A stretch of 64,000 bases of DNA. It comes from Flaveria trinervia. Its lineage: Eukaryota > Streptophyta > Magnoliopsida > Asterales > Asteraceae. The stretch spans positions 7,524,410-7,588,409 of the forward strand of contig CM046453.1 in NCBI GenBank assembly GCA_025506515.1, read 5' to 3'. A model generated the notes under the pieces. The model saw nothing but the letters and a program-made list of their open reading frames with translations. It made no database searches and was not told the origin of the DNA. The position numbers and the translations under genes are program-made. Positions 51,684 through 64,000 of the stretch are shown here, piece by piece (the stretch's first letter is position 1; the number at the start of each line of letters is the position of its first letter).

Positions 51684-52429
51684 ATTGGTATCGGAGCTAA
51701 AGATCAAGATCTATGGTGGGACGATCGGATTTCAAGGGTGGAGAAGAAACCAATCGGATCATCAAGAATGTATAGAAACCAAACTCGACAAGAGGAGAAA
51801 AAGATGAAGGATCACCAAGTATATTAATTCGATTATTGATTATGTTTGATTATCGTAGTCAAAAGAAGAAGAAGAAATAAAGAAAATTGCGAAGAAAGTT
51901 AGGTTGTGTGTCGACAATTAAGGTTAGCAAAAAAGTTGGATTTGATCACTAGTAGGTTAGCAGTGTGATTGAGCAAGGGTGTTAAGCAGGTTCATTCATA
52001 ATCATCAAGTGTTTTAGGGATAAGATCAACGGTGGACTTTTCTTCCTTGCCAAGGAAAAGAATAGGTGGTTCTCTTTTAGCATAAGTAATCCAACAGAAG
52101 GTGCAGGAAACGAAACAACGTGGTGGTAGGTTTTCGTTCAGCAGTTGGATAAAAGAGAAAAGCAAGGGGCTAGTTTTTCAGTCGGAGGCCGACGAGCAAA
52201 TGGCTTAAACGATCCGAGAAGAAGGTAGAAGCCTAGACGCAGGCTTAGATCCAAATAAATTGTTGTCGAAAGTAGGGGTTCAAACCGAGAATATCTAAGA
52301 CATGACAATGGTTGAGGTCGGGGTCCAGAAGAAATTGCAGAGATAAACAATTTCAAACATAAATGAGAGGTGAAAGTTAGTATCAAGGGGGTGAATTGGA
52401 AATCAGGCCTTCTTCAACTTAACCAAACA

Positions 52430-52684
52430 ATAAAGTTAACAAGATAAAAACTCTTTGATTAGAATTAAATGTCCATAAATCCTAAACTATAATCCATATA
52501 TATATTAAACAAACTTGTAGGCTAATTTAATAATAATAAGATAAACACTATCTAAATAATAAGATAAAAAAACAAACTAAACTCGATCCTAATCTACTAC
52601 AAACTTATTTAGGTAATCCATAAACTAACATAATTATCTCTTATCCTTTTAACTATTATGTAATTACAAGATTAGTCCAACATA
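52430..52684 (-). repeat. Possible LTR fragment on the minus strand
   Basis: Read on the minus strand it begins TGTTGGACTAATCTTGTAAT, an LTR-like start, and runs through AT-rich sequence. It does not match the LTR at 51473-51683. The end is not identifiable. Confidence 0.3.
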
Positions 52685-53984
52685 TCCATAACGCCAACTT
52701 TACACTAGTGATATGGATTTTGCTTTATTGGTAAACTTTTAAATAAATATTGAGGTAAATTCATTGAAGATGGAGTGTATTTTTGATTTCATGTCGTCAA
52801 GATTCAAGATTCTTACGTGCATAGAAATTCAAGATATCTTCATATGGAGACATACCATTTAGATTGGAGTTTGTGAGCTTAAATGACAATTTCCAAGGTT
52901 GTATAACATTGAAACATAGGTGAATGCCATGTTGGGGAACTAGTATACATTGCAAGAGTAATGATATATGCCATCATGTGTGGAAGGTTCAAAGAGCATC
53001 AATAATTGGTATTCATCAGTTTTGCTGATATGATGTTAAGTTAGATAAAAACTTTTAAAGACTTCAGATGTTCTTGAAACTTTAGGTGTTCGTGAGGGAA
53101 AAACCCTATGCAACAACGTTTACAAACTGAATCTGTAAAAAATGAATAAAAGAGAAGAGGAGAAAGAAAAAAAAGTTTTCTAATGCTTCTATCTACTAAA
53201 ATAATAAGGAGATAAATCCTGATAATAAAATATCACATTCCCTACCTCATCTTTTGTTCCCAGATAAGTTGTAAGTTACCTATCTTTCCCTCGATCTATT
53301 TTTATATAATAACATAAACATTGAGAGTTTGAACAACGTTAGCATCATGTAAAACTTTGGTACATACAAGAATAATCTTGATTAGGAATATGTTCTTCCG
53401 TTAACTTGTAACTTGTTAATAATATGATCGGATTCTTTTACTTGTTAAAAATGTATGTAGCACTATTTCTTTCATGTCTCTTTTAAGAAAATAAAAAGTA
53501 AAAACCATTAGTTTTAAGAAACTTACTATTTGAGAATGATTTCGCAAATTGTTTTTTCCAGAAATGAAAAATATTTCAGATATTATTTTGTTTGAAACAA
53601 TAATAAGCAGAACTCGATTCCTTTCAGAAAAATAAATAAATAAAAGAAAAAAAACACACACACGGGTAATTATGTTAAGCATGAATAGTGTGTTTATACT
53701 TTCTAAAACATGAAAACGTGTTTATATTAGTTAAGAGACACAATTGAATCAAACTCTATTTACTTTTCCTTTAGGTCTTCTCTCAACTTTTATGATTGAA
53801 GAAATTTTTGACAGTTTATCTTTATAAACTTTTGTTAGAGGATATTCAACTATTAGATTCCGGTTTATTGAGTATTAGGTAGGAAAATAACAACTCATAA
53901 ATTAGAATTAACTTTCGATTACAAACTCAAAACTAGTCTAATAAATTTATGATTTTTTTGGAGACGTATCTCAAACTTGTGTTA
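52685..53984. other. Non-genic stretch
   Basis: No gene or bounded element seen. Confidence 0.45.
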
Positions 53985-54187
53985 GCAAGGGCGAAGCTTT
54001 GTATGGGCAGGGAAAACCACCCCCTGGCGTACTCTTTTTCTCATCAGTAGTGTTAATTTTCGATCAAGTAGTGTAAACTTTCGGTCTGATAGTATAAATT
54101 TTTGATATATATTGAATCCCCCCAAACATAAAATAGTTTACTTCCGCCCGACCATCTCTGTGGTGTAGTTCAAGCTCCGTCACTATA
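53985..54187 (+). repeat. Dispersed repeat family R2, copy 1
   Basis: Contains GGGCGAAGCTT, CTCTTTTTCTCATCAGTAGT, TTAATTTTCGATC and GTTCAAGCTCCGTCAC words. A diverged copy in the opposite orientation lies at 63548-63685. It is non-coding. Confidence 0.5.
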
Positions 54188-55041
54188 TAAATTTCTTCAT
54201 TATCAATTTTAAAATATTTTATCATAATACACTATATACTCTATTAAATTTAAATTATATTAGTATAACTGAATAAGAGATGATCACTTAAAATTTAGAT
54301 TTAAATTGTGAACTTTTTCTATTTTTTTAAATACCTATAACTTTTTCATACGTTATTATTATTTTTTAATAATTGCATCATAACATCAAGAATTTTTTAT
54401 CTTTAATTTTAGTATAATATTCTTATATTACGTATATGTTGCATATATCTTATATATCAAACTACGTATATGCAGTATGTTATATTATATGTATGTTATA
54501 TCATAATACTACATACTATTGACATATTAAAAAAAATCTATTTAATATAGTAATATTGTACTTTAAAGACAAAAATGTTTGTGATTTAATGGTGCAAATT
54601 TTTTTTAAAAAAAATAATAACAACATATGAAAATTTTATAAACATTTAAATTTAAAAAATAAAAAGTTCTCAAGTTGTTAAATTAAAATGGTTCTCAAGT
54701 GAATCTATCCTAACCGAATATTATGCTTGATTTGTAATCAACTATTTAGAAAGTAATTGAAATAACTTAAACAAGAAGGTGTTTATCTATGTGAAATTCT
54801 AAAGACACCACTCATGTGTAATGCAAACATATCTATACCCTCGTTTTACAAATCTATATGCATGCTTAACTAGAAAGCAACGTTGTTGCTATATTTATAC
54901 GCATAAACCAAAACCTAAACGCTTATTAAAAATTGTATCGTAATGTCTTATATAACGACTAACACGTGTATGTATACGTAGGATGGTTCTTTAACTCCTT
55001 ATCAACTTATGAAATTAACTCAAACATAATAGTAATGATTC
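54188..55041. other. Non-genic AT-rich stretch
   Basis: Very AT-rich, no gene. TATATTAC/GTATATGTTG words repeat near 54410-54510. Confidence 0.45.
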
Positions 55042-55044
55042 TTA

Positions 55045-56092
55045 GAGTGCGTTTGGTATGGCGATTTCAATTAATGGAATTGGAATTTAAATTTCATTGA
55101 TCATTGTGTTTGGTTGGTAGGAATTCGCTCGAATTGAAATTTGAATTCCATTTTGCACGTGTTTGGTTGTTAAAGAAATTGAAATTGGAATTGAAATTGG
55201 AATTAATTCCCTCAAATTTCTTCCAATGAAGGATTTCCAAATCCTTCCAAATATATAAGGATTTCAAATTCCACCGACCCCCGTCTCCACCACTAACCGC
55301 CACCTACCACCCCGCCCACCGCCAACTCACTACCGACGTTGACTGCCGACCCCGGCCGCCGCCGCCGTCCCCCACCGACCCGGACCGTTGTCATCCCCCG
55401 CCGACCCCACCGCCGTCGTCCCCCGCCGACCCCGACCGCCGCTGTCCTTCGCCGACCCCGACTGACCATCGTCGCCCCCGACAACCGCCGACCATCGTCG
55501 CCCCCGACGCCGCCTATCACCCCGCCCACCGCCAACCGACCGCCAACCACCGCTGTTGTCCGCCAACCCCTACCACCGACTATCACCGTCCACCCCGACC
55601 GTCCTTGCCCCCAACCACCGATTATCACTCGTCGCCGCTAGACCGCTGCCCCCGACCTCCACTGACGCCACACAATCCCGTCGCTGACGACCGCCACCCA
55701 TTATTTACCCCGAGCGCCGCCAACCGTGTCTCGATGACAAGCGTTATCGGTTGGTGGCGGCCATGGGGTACAGTCGGTTTTCGAAAACGGGCGCGGTTGA
55801 TGGTTGCGATCGATTGTCGGCGGTGACGGCGGCGGTGGTCGATGGTATCTAGCGGCGATGATCGGTGGTCATTGAGGTGGTGACGGTTTGTAACTGGTGA
55901 TAAATTTCAATTCCTTTATAAGTGTTTTGTCACTAAAATGCATTTGGAATTTAAATTCCATCAATGAATTCCAATTCCTTTGAATTCCAAATCGTATGGA
56001 AAATATTGAATTTCAAATACAATTCCTTTGAATTCCAATTCAAATTCCATTTCAATTTCAATTCCAACAAATTTCACGAATCAAACACCCCC
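55045..56092. mobile_element. Harbinger/Tourist-like non-autonomous element 2 with GC-rich core
   Basis: The left end reads GAGTGCGTTTGGTATGG and the reverse complement of the right end reads GGGGGTGTTTGATTCG. TTA lies on both sides (55042-55044 and 56093-56095). Subterminal DNA on both sides is made of GGAATTGAAATT and GGAATTTAAATTCC words in inverted order. The core (55275-55900) is GC-rich with CCCGCCGACCCCGACCG-like repeats. Its long open frames on both strands encode only low-complexity Pro/Arg/Thr or Gly/Arg/Val sequence. It shares termini and architecture with element 1 at 14511-15444. Confidence 0.6.
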
Positions 56093-56207
56093 TTAGTTCA
56101 GTTAGTTAAGATGAAATACCACAAGACTTCATTAAATAAGAGGAGGTATCAACTTCATTTAATAGGGTTTTAGGTTGGACCAGAGGTTTTTTCATCACCT
56201 ACAGTGA

Positions 56208-56215
56208 GTTTATTA
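56208..56215 (+). repeat. 8-bp target site duplication, left (hAT MITE)
   Basis: GTTTATTA, identical to 56612-56619. Confidence 0.85.
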
Positions 56216-56611
56216 CAATGTTTTCAGAATTGGATCGGACGTTAACCGAACGTCTTACTGGTTCGGTGGTCGGACCGGTTGGACCGCCTTTAACTATATT
56301 TTAATTATATTTATATATGTAACTAAATATAAGTAATTTATATATGATTTATATATATTTTTTATAATTATATATAAAACTTAACTATATTTGTATATAC
56401 GACGTACTAATTTATGGTTTAACACCCTGTTTTTACCCATTAAAATAATATAAATAAATAAAATACCAAAACCGGTCCGAACCGGTCCGGTTTCCAGATC
56501 CGACCAGCAGTCCGGGACGAACCGGCCGGTTCGACCACTACAAAACGAATCATACCAGACCGACCGATTCCCGGTCAAACCGGCCGGTCCGATCCGGTCT
56601 CAAAAACAATG
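56216..56611. mobile_element. hAT-type MITE, 396 bp
   Basis: Terminal inverted repeats: CAATGTTTTCAGAATTGG on the left, and CATTGTTTTTGAGACCGG as the reverse complement of the right end, both leading into GATCGGAC. It is flanked by a perfect 8-bp duplication (GTTTATTA), the hAT signature. The ends are rich in ACCGGTCCG palindromes around an AT-rich middle. No transposase is present. Confidence 0.85.
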
Positions 56612-56619
56612 GTTTATTA
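56612..56619 (+). repeat. 8-bp target site duplication, right (hAT MITE)
   Basis: GTTTATTA, identical to 56208-56215. Confidence 0.85.
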
Positions 56620-59600
56620 CTGAGGGGTGGTCTCGAGTTACGTACTTAAGTAATAAAGATGATTGGGTAGGTTAGTGATTCGTTAGTGGTCCATTCAATT
56701 AGTTGTTAAAATTTTTTATTAAAAAAAACTCAGACATGAATGATGGAAAATGGTGATATGAATTCTAGATAATCACATAATTCCGTTTACATGCTGCGTT
56801 TGAAGACCTCTTCCTGATTAGTCAACCGACAACTTAAATTATATGTTGGGGAGACTTTGAATATTAATCTGATTTAGCAATTAGCAATTTTAGTTTTTAA
56901 ATTCATATTTTAAAATTTCAAATATATATGTGATTTCTAGGAGTCAAATTAGTTTTCTTTTAAGAAAAAAATCATCAAATTTATATGATTTAAACCTCAT
57001 TTATTTGGTTGAAAAATATACCATTTACCAGTAATTAAGCTATCCCCTTGAGGGCAGAGTCAAAAAAGTTGGTAGAGTTATAATATCACCAAGATTTCCT
57101 AACAAGTTCATTAGAATTTTAATTATTTTAATTTTAATAAATTCTAGAGCCAATTAATATTTTAATTATTTTAACCCACTATCATTTTACATATTACTAG
57201 ATGTTAAACTTATTTTTAAACTCAAACAAAATAACTTACCATTTGGGCTGGGAGATGTAAAAGAACGATTGGAATGCAGGAGGTTAGAGCGATCGATTAA
57301 TCGAACTAAGTCTCATTTTTTCAACTTGCACAGGATTAAAAATTTATATATAAGTTATTCACTTTATATAATAAGGAGCTTGTTATCCTTAACTTGCCCT
57401 GATCTTACATCTACAAGAATTTAAACTCAAATCAACTTTACAATCGACAATCACCATACAACTAAACTAGGAGGTCACTGGTACCAAAAATTCTTAACAG
57501 TATAAAACTTGCTACATATTTTAGATGAACTAATATGTTAGTTTTTTATTTTTCTGTTCAGTTAGATTTAAATTTTATTATATTTGATATCAAAAGATAT
57601 AAATACAAATGTTTTGATGAATCGTGTAGCAAACACTACTGGCGGGGATCATGATTCTTAGGTGCATCATGCATGAATATAAAAGAGGGGTTACTTTTTA
57701 TTAATAACTATCATTATTAAACACGTGTATTATACGGGTTGAAAAATAAAATTTTAAATAAAATAAAATTTAGTAATTATTAAACAATATACTAAGACAT
57801 GATATAATTGAAATTACATATGATTAATAACTTTAAGTAATAAAACAATAATATGAACTTTTTCAATTTTTTTTTTGTTTTTTCAAAGATAAATTAAATA
57901 TTTTGTTTTAAAGTAACATTTTAATTACAACTTTTTTTATTTTTAAAAATGTCCTTACTATAACTCCCTATTATACTTATTTTTGTTTTATAAAAATTTT
58001 ACTTTTGAAAAACTAATTTTGACGTAAATATATTTTTATTTTTTAGGAAAATATTCTTTTATAAAAAACTATTTCTAGAAATAACATTAATAAAAAGATC
58101 TTTTTCTTAATTTATTAAAACACTAATTATAATGTAAAAATAAATAATATTATTAATAATTAATATAGTTATTTAATAGAAGTGAAAAACGGAAAAGTTT
58201 GATAAAAATAAATATGATGTTAACATGTGACATTCTATTTACTTTTTTTATTCTATTAGAAAGACTATTTTATTAGAATAGATGGAAATTGAAAAATAAC
58301 ATACAAAAAAAGATGCTCGTTAAGCCATAACACCATCCAACGAAAAAAGAGGAGTTACTCACTTACTCTTTACCTTTTTTTTCCCTCTTTGCTACACCTA
58401 ATGACCTAATTTAATTTCGTGTATCAACTTACACAAACTTAGGTGTGATGGGGAGAAATGGTGTTGAGTGTTGACAAACATGTTAATTGATTATAATATA
58501 TATCATTTTTATTGGTGAATAATTATCAATAAAACTGCTCTAGAATGTGCACATTTTTATAATTAGACTCATGTTTGATGGTTAGGAGACAACAAACGAA
58601 TATTCATTATGATAAGGAGGAAGTCAAAGAATAATTATTTAACCATGTAAGTTGCTTATTTTTCAATTGTTAACACGATTGTTCTAGCTAATATATGTTT
58701 TAGTATAATAATTATGGAAATCAAGAAATATTTCCAGTGATTAATTTCACGAAATAACTCACACTTTAATTAGAAAATTAAGACTCTAAAATTGCACCCA
58801 GATGCTACCTTTGAAACGGCACATTGCCTATGTGTTTCTACTTTCTATTGCAATTATTCCATTCAATTTCATGTTTAGATAGTGTTTCTGATTACGGGTT
58901 GATTATAAATTTGTTTGTTTGTATCAAATACGCGTATATGTTGTGCTTTTATGCGTCTTATGGTGGTTGAAGTTGTAGATTAGGTGTTTATTTGTTCCAA
59001 TTTCGTGTATAATTGGATCATGTTTGAAGATTATGGTAGTTAATTTAGTTGATTCGGTTATGTTTACGGATTATTGTATAAATATTTCACTAACCACAAA
59101 AGACTTGTTAAAAATATGAAATACTCAAAAATAAAAAAAATAAAAAACAAACTCAAATGAAGGAAATAATATCTAAAACTGGTAGGCATTAGGCAAGGGC
59201 AGAACCACCTCGATAAGGATAAGTTTAACCGACACCATTGATTTTTTGGCTCAAAGTAAATAGTATAAAATGTAAATTTTGAATGAAATCAATTATTTTT
59301 GAGATTGACATGATTGTGTTTTAAAGAAAACAATTGTGACCCTATTGCATATTGGTTTTAAAATAATTCAGTAAGGTATTTTGTAAGTTATAAAATGAAT
59401 TAAAGAGCCCAAGGTATAGCATAGGTTATATTTAAAAAATGGATGTGTATATTCGGATGAGTGATAAGTATATAAACAATGCTTGCATTTATAATATTGC
59501 AAAATAGTTATATGTAAAAGTTATAACAAAAGATGTGATGGGTTGGTTTTAAAACATTAAAAGTCATAAGGAACATATATTGTCTTATTTTAATGACATT

Positions 59601-60440
59601 GTATTTTTTATTGTGTTTTATATTGTTTAAGTTAACTTCAAGTAGAAAGGAATTGTATAATTGTTAATATCAATCGTGAAAAAGATAATCATTAAATATT
59701 AAGCAAGATTCATATATGTTTTATTTGTTCTCATTTAATTTGAAAAATTAACTACTTTTTAAGATATTATTGTAAAGTTGTATGTAAGGTTGATGCACCT
59801 AAAACATGAAAAGTTTTTCTGTATGTATGCATTGAAATACAGAAGTAGAGATGCTTCGAAAGTTTTACACCATGCACTAGAAAATACTCTAAGTGTAAAA
59901 TCTTACGAATCCAATACCAACATCTTTTAAAGCCATAAGTCTGTTGACTCACCAACTTTCACAAGTTGGTGAAAATATCCATGCTTTTGGTAAACTGTAC
60001 ATTGAAGTCTTGAGGTCTGTGCTTTCTATTTTATGTACATTTATCCTTTTTGTAAACATTAGGATGTGAGTTATAGCATTTCATAATCACTAGTCAAAAG
60101 ACAATCTGTTTTTTGACTTTACATTTAATTTTGTTGTCTAGTTCAAATGTTTCTAGTTGGCCTTTAAAGTATGGTTAGCTGTAGGATGTACTATAAAGTA
60201 TGAGATCTTTGTAACTTAGAATGTATGTTTTAACACTTATAAAAGAACTTGAGGGCAATATACAGTATTCTTGAAAACCATTTACTTGTATTGTTTGTTC
60301 TTAGTTTTGTCTAATATTTCACATGTGTTTTAAGTATCATTCTAGTGTGTTACCAGTTCTCCATTTAATCTGTTAAGTGTTCTAACTTCACTCTCCTCAT
60401 TGTATGCTTGTCTTGTAAGTAACCAAAATGGTCCCGCAAT
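56620..60440. other. Long non-genic AT-rich stretch
   Basis: Nearly 4 kb with stops in all frames and no recognisable domain. CATATATGTTTTATTTGTTCTC and the following 40 bases near 59710 recur in diverged form near 60494. Confidence 0.5.
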
Positions 60441-60445
60441 TATAT

Positions 60446-60610
60446 TGATTATAACAACAAGAGTTGGGTGACTTTTGAGAAACAAAAAACCTCATATATG
60501 TTTCATTTGTTCTCGCTTAATTTGAAATTTTAACTATTTTTAAAATATTATATATGATTATAACAACAAGAATTGAGTGACTTTTGAGAAACAAAAAACC
60601 TTAAATAACT
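60446..60610 (+). repeat. Direct repeat of about 50 bp
   Basis: GATTATAACAACAAGA followed by TTG(G/A)GTGACTTTTGAGAAAC occurs at about 60447 and again at about 60554, nearly identical. Confidence 0.75.
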
Positions 60611-61238
60611 TTAAGAGAACATTTAAGAAACTTGACTATTATTATAACAAGTAATGTTTATATGGTCTCCTTATGCCATCCCTTACCCACTCCACCACCC
60701 TCTCTTGCAGCCTTGCTAACACAAAAAAGTTAGAAAAATAAACTATTTAGATATGAAAATTCCATCGCTCGTTCTGTTGTAACGTCAAAATAAGAATTTT
60801 TGAGTTAAGATTGTGTCGGAAAAAGCTTATAACACAACTATGATATTAGGTTAACAAAATTATGGCCATGTGTTGAAAAATCATATCAGACCAAACAAAA
60901 CAATGACTAATTATTATGATTACCAAGTTATTGGCCGAATCAGTCTGATATTATATGACCAAAACTGATTATAAGAAATGTAGAATAGAGTGTCTTGTTA
61001 TCGAAATAATTAAAGAATGCTCAAAAATATAAAACCAACTTGTTAATTGGTGTTCTTCAGGTAATGAACTACACGGAAAAACTTATGTCCTTAAAGAATT
61101 TCACGCGCTTTATTTGTTGTAAGCTATAACATAAACTCCTAGGATTTAATGCACAACAAATTTGATATTTCAACAACAATAGAAGCATATCACCATAGAA
61201 ACTATGAGGAAACTATTAATGACAGAGAAGAAAACGCA
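60611..61238. other. Non-genic stretch
   Basis: I see no gene. The block is AT-rich with scattered GC-richer words near 60670-60710. Confidence 0.45.
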
Positions 61239-61824
61239 AAGCAAAGAAGGCTTCGATTTTGGGATGATGAAACTGGTAGCAGGCGACCTCTGTTTATAAG
61301 CATAAATTGTAACCAATTGTGAGAAAAACAGGGCATGGGTATGACCCCCACGAGTTCGCAAAATCGGTTACACAGGTGATCCAATCTACTTAACAGATAA
61401 ACTCTTTTCACCCGATTTATCTCCAAATTGGTTTTGATTCTATCCACAGATCTCACGCACCTGAACTGGACCATAGCCAAAAATAAAAACTTGCAAAATG
61501 CACCTATTCACGAACTCACGTCTCCATCTCCATCTCCTACAAGCAGAGAAGATTTCGATTTTGGGATGATGAAACTGGTAGCAGGTGGACTCTATTTATA
61601 AGCACAAATCATAACCAACTGTGAGAAAACCGGGGCATGGGTATGACCCCACCAGTTCGTGAAATCGGTTAGGCAGGTCATCCAATCTACTTAACTAATC
61701 AACTCTATCCACCCAGTTTATCTCCAAATTGGTTTTGATTCTATTCGCAAGTCTCACACACCTAAACCGCACCATAGCCAAAAATAAAAACATGCAAAGT
61801 GCACCCATTCACGAACTCACATCT
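61239..61824. repeat. 302-bp tandem duplication
   Basis: Copy 1 (61239-61540) and copy 2 (61541-61824) share long near-identical stretches, for example TTTTGGGATGATGAAACTGG, GGGCATGGGTATGACCCC, TCTCCAAATTGGTTTTGATT and CACCATAGCCAAAAATAAAA or its close variant. Open frames on the minus strand of copy 1 (63 and 92 codons) show no known domain, and stop codons differ in copy 2, so I do not call a gene. The origin is unknown; it may be a fragment of a retroelement or an untranslated gene end. Confidence 0.8.
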
Positions 61825-63547
61825 TGATCACACTGTATGTGTGGGCTTAGCCCAACTAACACTTTGGAGACCTATAAGAGAATGCTCCTGTTAAGTCACT
61901 GAAAGTTTCCTCCTCCCATCAATACGAGACAAATATAAACATACCAACTTGTTATTTACTTGTAAATTTCCAACACCATGTACATACGTTGATAGATACA
62001 TGGGTTTTAGATCTTGACTTATTAATCACATCATTAGTTTCATAACTCAATATATAAATTTGAGTTAAAATATCACATTAATTAATTTAATTATTTTTGT
62101 CTAAGAAAAATATTAGCTTTATTAAAGTAATACACGATGCTTAACTTAGCTTTTGTTTTGAGTAGGTGTCGGGGAGCAGGTTTGTCCGATGTACGTATTT
62201 CTACTCTACACACTTTGTACAGGATGTTGTTTCTTATAATTTGATCTCATGACCTGAAGGTTATAAAACAACAACTTTACAAATTGCTCCAAAACAGCAT
62301 CTCGTTAGCTTTAGTTTAAAACCTCAAATCAAAGATGTTGATGTTTTAAGGTAAACTGTAACACAAATGTCGGAAGTTAAAAGACGTATGGGTAACCAAA
62401 CTCACCAACTTTTTATTGAATTTGTCGGATATTATATAATACTCACTAATTAAATTATTATATGTAATAATTTTATATCATTTCTGATACTTAAAACTTA
62501 TACTTTATGTTTAGATAATTGCTAATTCTGGTGAGTTTCGTCTCAGACATTAACAAGTGTTAATCTTCCTTTTCTTTTTTGATTAATATTTTGTTTGTAG
62601 AAAGAAAATAAAAAAAACAATTTCTTAAATAATAACTATCATTGTTTCTTTCCAACCCGACATATTTTGTCTCGAGGGGTCACTACGTCTATGTATCCTT
62701 CATATTTAATTTATTCACATGTTTTACACAGGAAGTATGCATTTTAAAATTATGTTAATAACCATAAAACCACACAAGTACATGTATGTCTAATGTTTTA
62801 ATAAGAACGACAAAATTTATAAATAAGTTCTATCCTGTAGAAAATATAAAAATTATATCATAGATTATATATATGTATAATCTATAGGTAACATATCAAT
62901 TCAAATTTCATATATAACAAATATATTTAAGTTATAAACAATAGTATAAAGAAAAAAGATTTTATTATTCATAAATATACATAAACCTCTTTTTATATAT
63001 TTTTAAAAAAATATAGTTTTAACAATAGTTAGCTACAAATTAAATTATATTTTAACAAAACTAAGTCTTATTAAAATACTTTTAATGAAACCTTATTTGT
63101 TTCTAAAACGAAATTATCATTGATATTGCATTAAATTAGCATTTATAAGGAAAGTTTTTTTAACTCAAAATTTTTACCAAAAACAATCATTTATTGTGAT
63201 GAAGATATGTGAACAACACTAGGCGAAGCCTAAAAAAACAATGTGAACATTCTAGAAAATAGTAATATGATTTATAGCTATTTTATTTTATTAGTATATA
63301 AATTGATATTCTGTTCTCTCTCCTATTTATAAAAATAAATTATAACAATATATGCACGCACATATATTCACATATGAATATAGATTAAAATGCTATCAGT
63401 AACATGCTTATTAAAAACAAAATCTCAAATATATTAAAATGCATATAGATTTTAGTTGATTAATTAAATACTACACGGATTAAGTGTTATTATATTTTTC
63501 AACATATTATTAGTTTTGAAACAAATATTTTCTTCATACATACAGTG
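61825..63547. other. Non-genic AT-rich stretch
   Basis: I see nothing supportable; stops occur in all frames. Confidence 0.5.
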
Positions 63548-63685
63548 GTAAAGCTTGAATACTCCCATAGAGGGACGGGAGGGTGAAATTAGTTTTTCTT
63601 ACGGGGGCGAACTTGTTATATAAAAAAAATTTACATTACCAGACCAAAAATTAATACTATGATGAAAAAGAGAGACCCGACCCCT
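63548..63685 (-). repeat. Dispersed repeat family R2, copy 2 (inverted)
   Basis: The reverse complement contains CTCTTTTTCATCATAGTATT, TTAATTTTTGGTCTGG, GTTCGCCCCCGTAAG and TTCAAGCTTTACCACT, matching the order in 53985-54187 with divergence. Confidence 0.5.
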
Positions 63686-64000
63686 TCCGTGGGGCCCCTA
63701 TAATACTTCACCCATGCATAAACACACAATTCATACTATAAGGGCATATTGAATACACAACCTAACTTTCGATAACTATGACAAGACCATATATGTGTGT
63801 GACACTGGTTTACCTCATTGAATAACAAGTAAATACACCTCACAATGCAGAACCATTTGTGTTGTGTTCTTAAAATCTAAGCGCTAGAAGATATCCCTGA
63901 CACCTTAAGACCATTACGTGATGGTCTCCTTATCATTTTTCAAACCAAACCATTGCCAAATCAGCATCTCCTATTTTTTTCTAACTCTTTGAAGTGGCTT

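Noticed and set aside
51473..52684. Treating the two LTR-like ends as the LTRs of one TRIM
   Set aside because: The two sequences do not match each other and point in opposite directions.
55293..55826. Open frames of 73-111 codons on both strands
   Set aside because: Same cause in the second GC-rich element core: low-complexity Gly/Arg or Pro/Arg sequence on both strands at once.
61202..61480. A 92-codon minus-strand frame
   Set aside because: It lies in the tandem duplication and the second copy does not keep it open. I see no known domain.

Overview
The window is nuclear DNA of a flowering plant, almost certainly a eudicot. It is AT-rich, and its genes are split by GT-AG introns. It carries plant-only families (Aux/IAA, NHL/LEA_2), a katanin p60 of plant type, and many plant transposon remnants: a Ty1/copia element, solo LTRs, a TRIM, and Harbinger- and hAT-type elements. 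The style of some repeats reminds me of Asteraceae, but that is a weak impression. Only five protein genes are supportable in 64 kb. I see no rRNA or tRNA gene, CRISPR array or bacterial-type operon.

Layout. 1-2.6 kb: non-genic DNA ending in a Harbinger-like element just upstream of an intronless PDX1.2-type gene (2656-3600, +). 3.6-17 kb: repeat-rich, with a 192-bp tandem array, a GC hairpin island, a 2.29-kb solo LTR with a perfect target duplication nested in another repeat, a foldback element, a two-copy repeat with G-rich tracts, and a Harbinger-like element with a GC-rich core. 17.2-19.35 kb (-): a two-exon NHL/LEA_2 membrane protein gene with an apparent 1-base frameshift near its start. 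20.34-24.0 kb (-): a complete seven-exon katanin p60 gene (KTN1), bracketed by inverted copies of one dispersed repeat. 24-31 kb: AT-rich repeats and a TRIM. 31.7-33.2 kb (-): a complete five-exon Aux/IAA gene resembling IAA15. 34.57-39.27 kb: a Ty1/copia element with both LTRs and a decayed gag-pol. 41.9 kb: a copia-type solo LTR. 46.2-48.5 kb (-): a second Aux/IAA gene of the IAA5/6/19 type with two apparent single-base losses around domain I. 49-64 kb: no convincing gene; LTR fragments, a second Harbinger-like element, a hAT MITE with a perfect 8-bp target duplication, and a 302-bp tandem duplication.

The genes do not form one pathway. PDX1.2 is a non-catalytic helper of vitamin B6 synthesis, KTN1 severs microtubules, and the two Aux/IAA proteins are auxin-response repressors. 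KTN1 next to an IAA15-like gene, as I recall it for Arabidopsis chromosome 1, suggests old synteny. The two Aux/IAA genes on one strand look like an ancestral tandem pair pushed apart by transposon insertion. I found no evidence for a wholly new biological system. The best leads are the frameshift pattern, the substitution pattern of the PDX1 pseudoenzyme, and the two TTA-flanked elements with GC-rich minisatellite cores.
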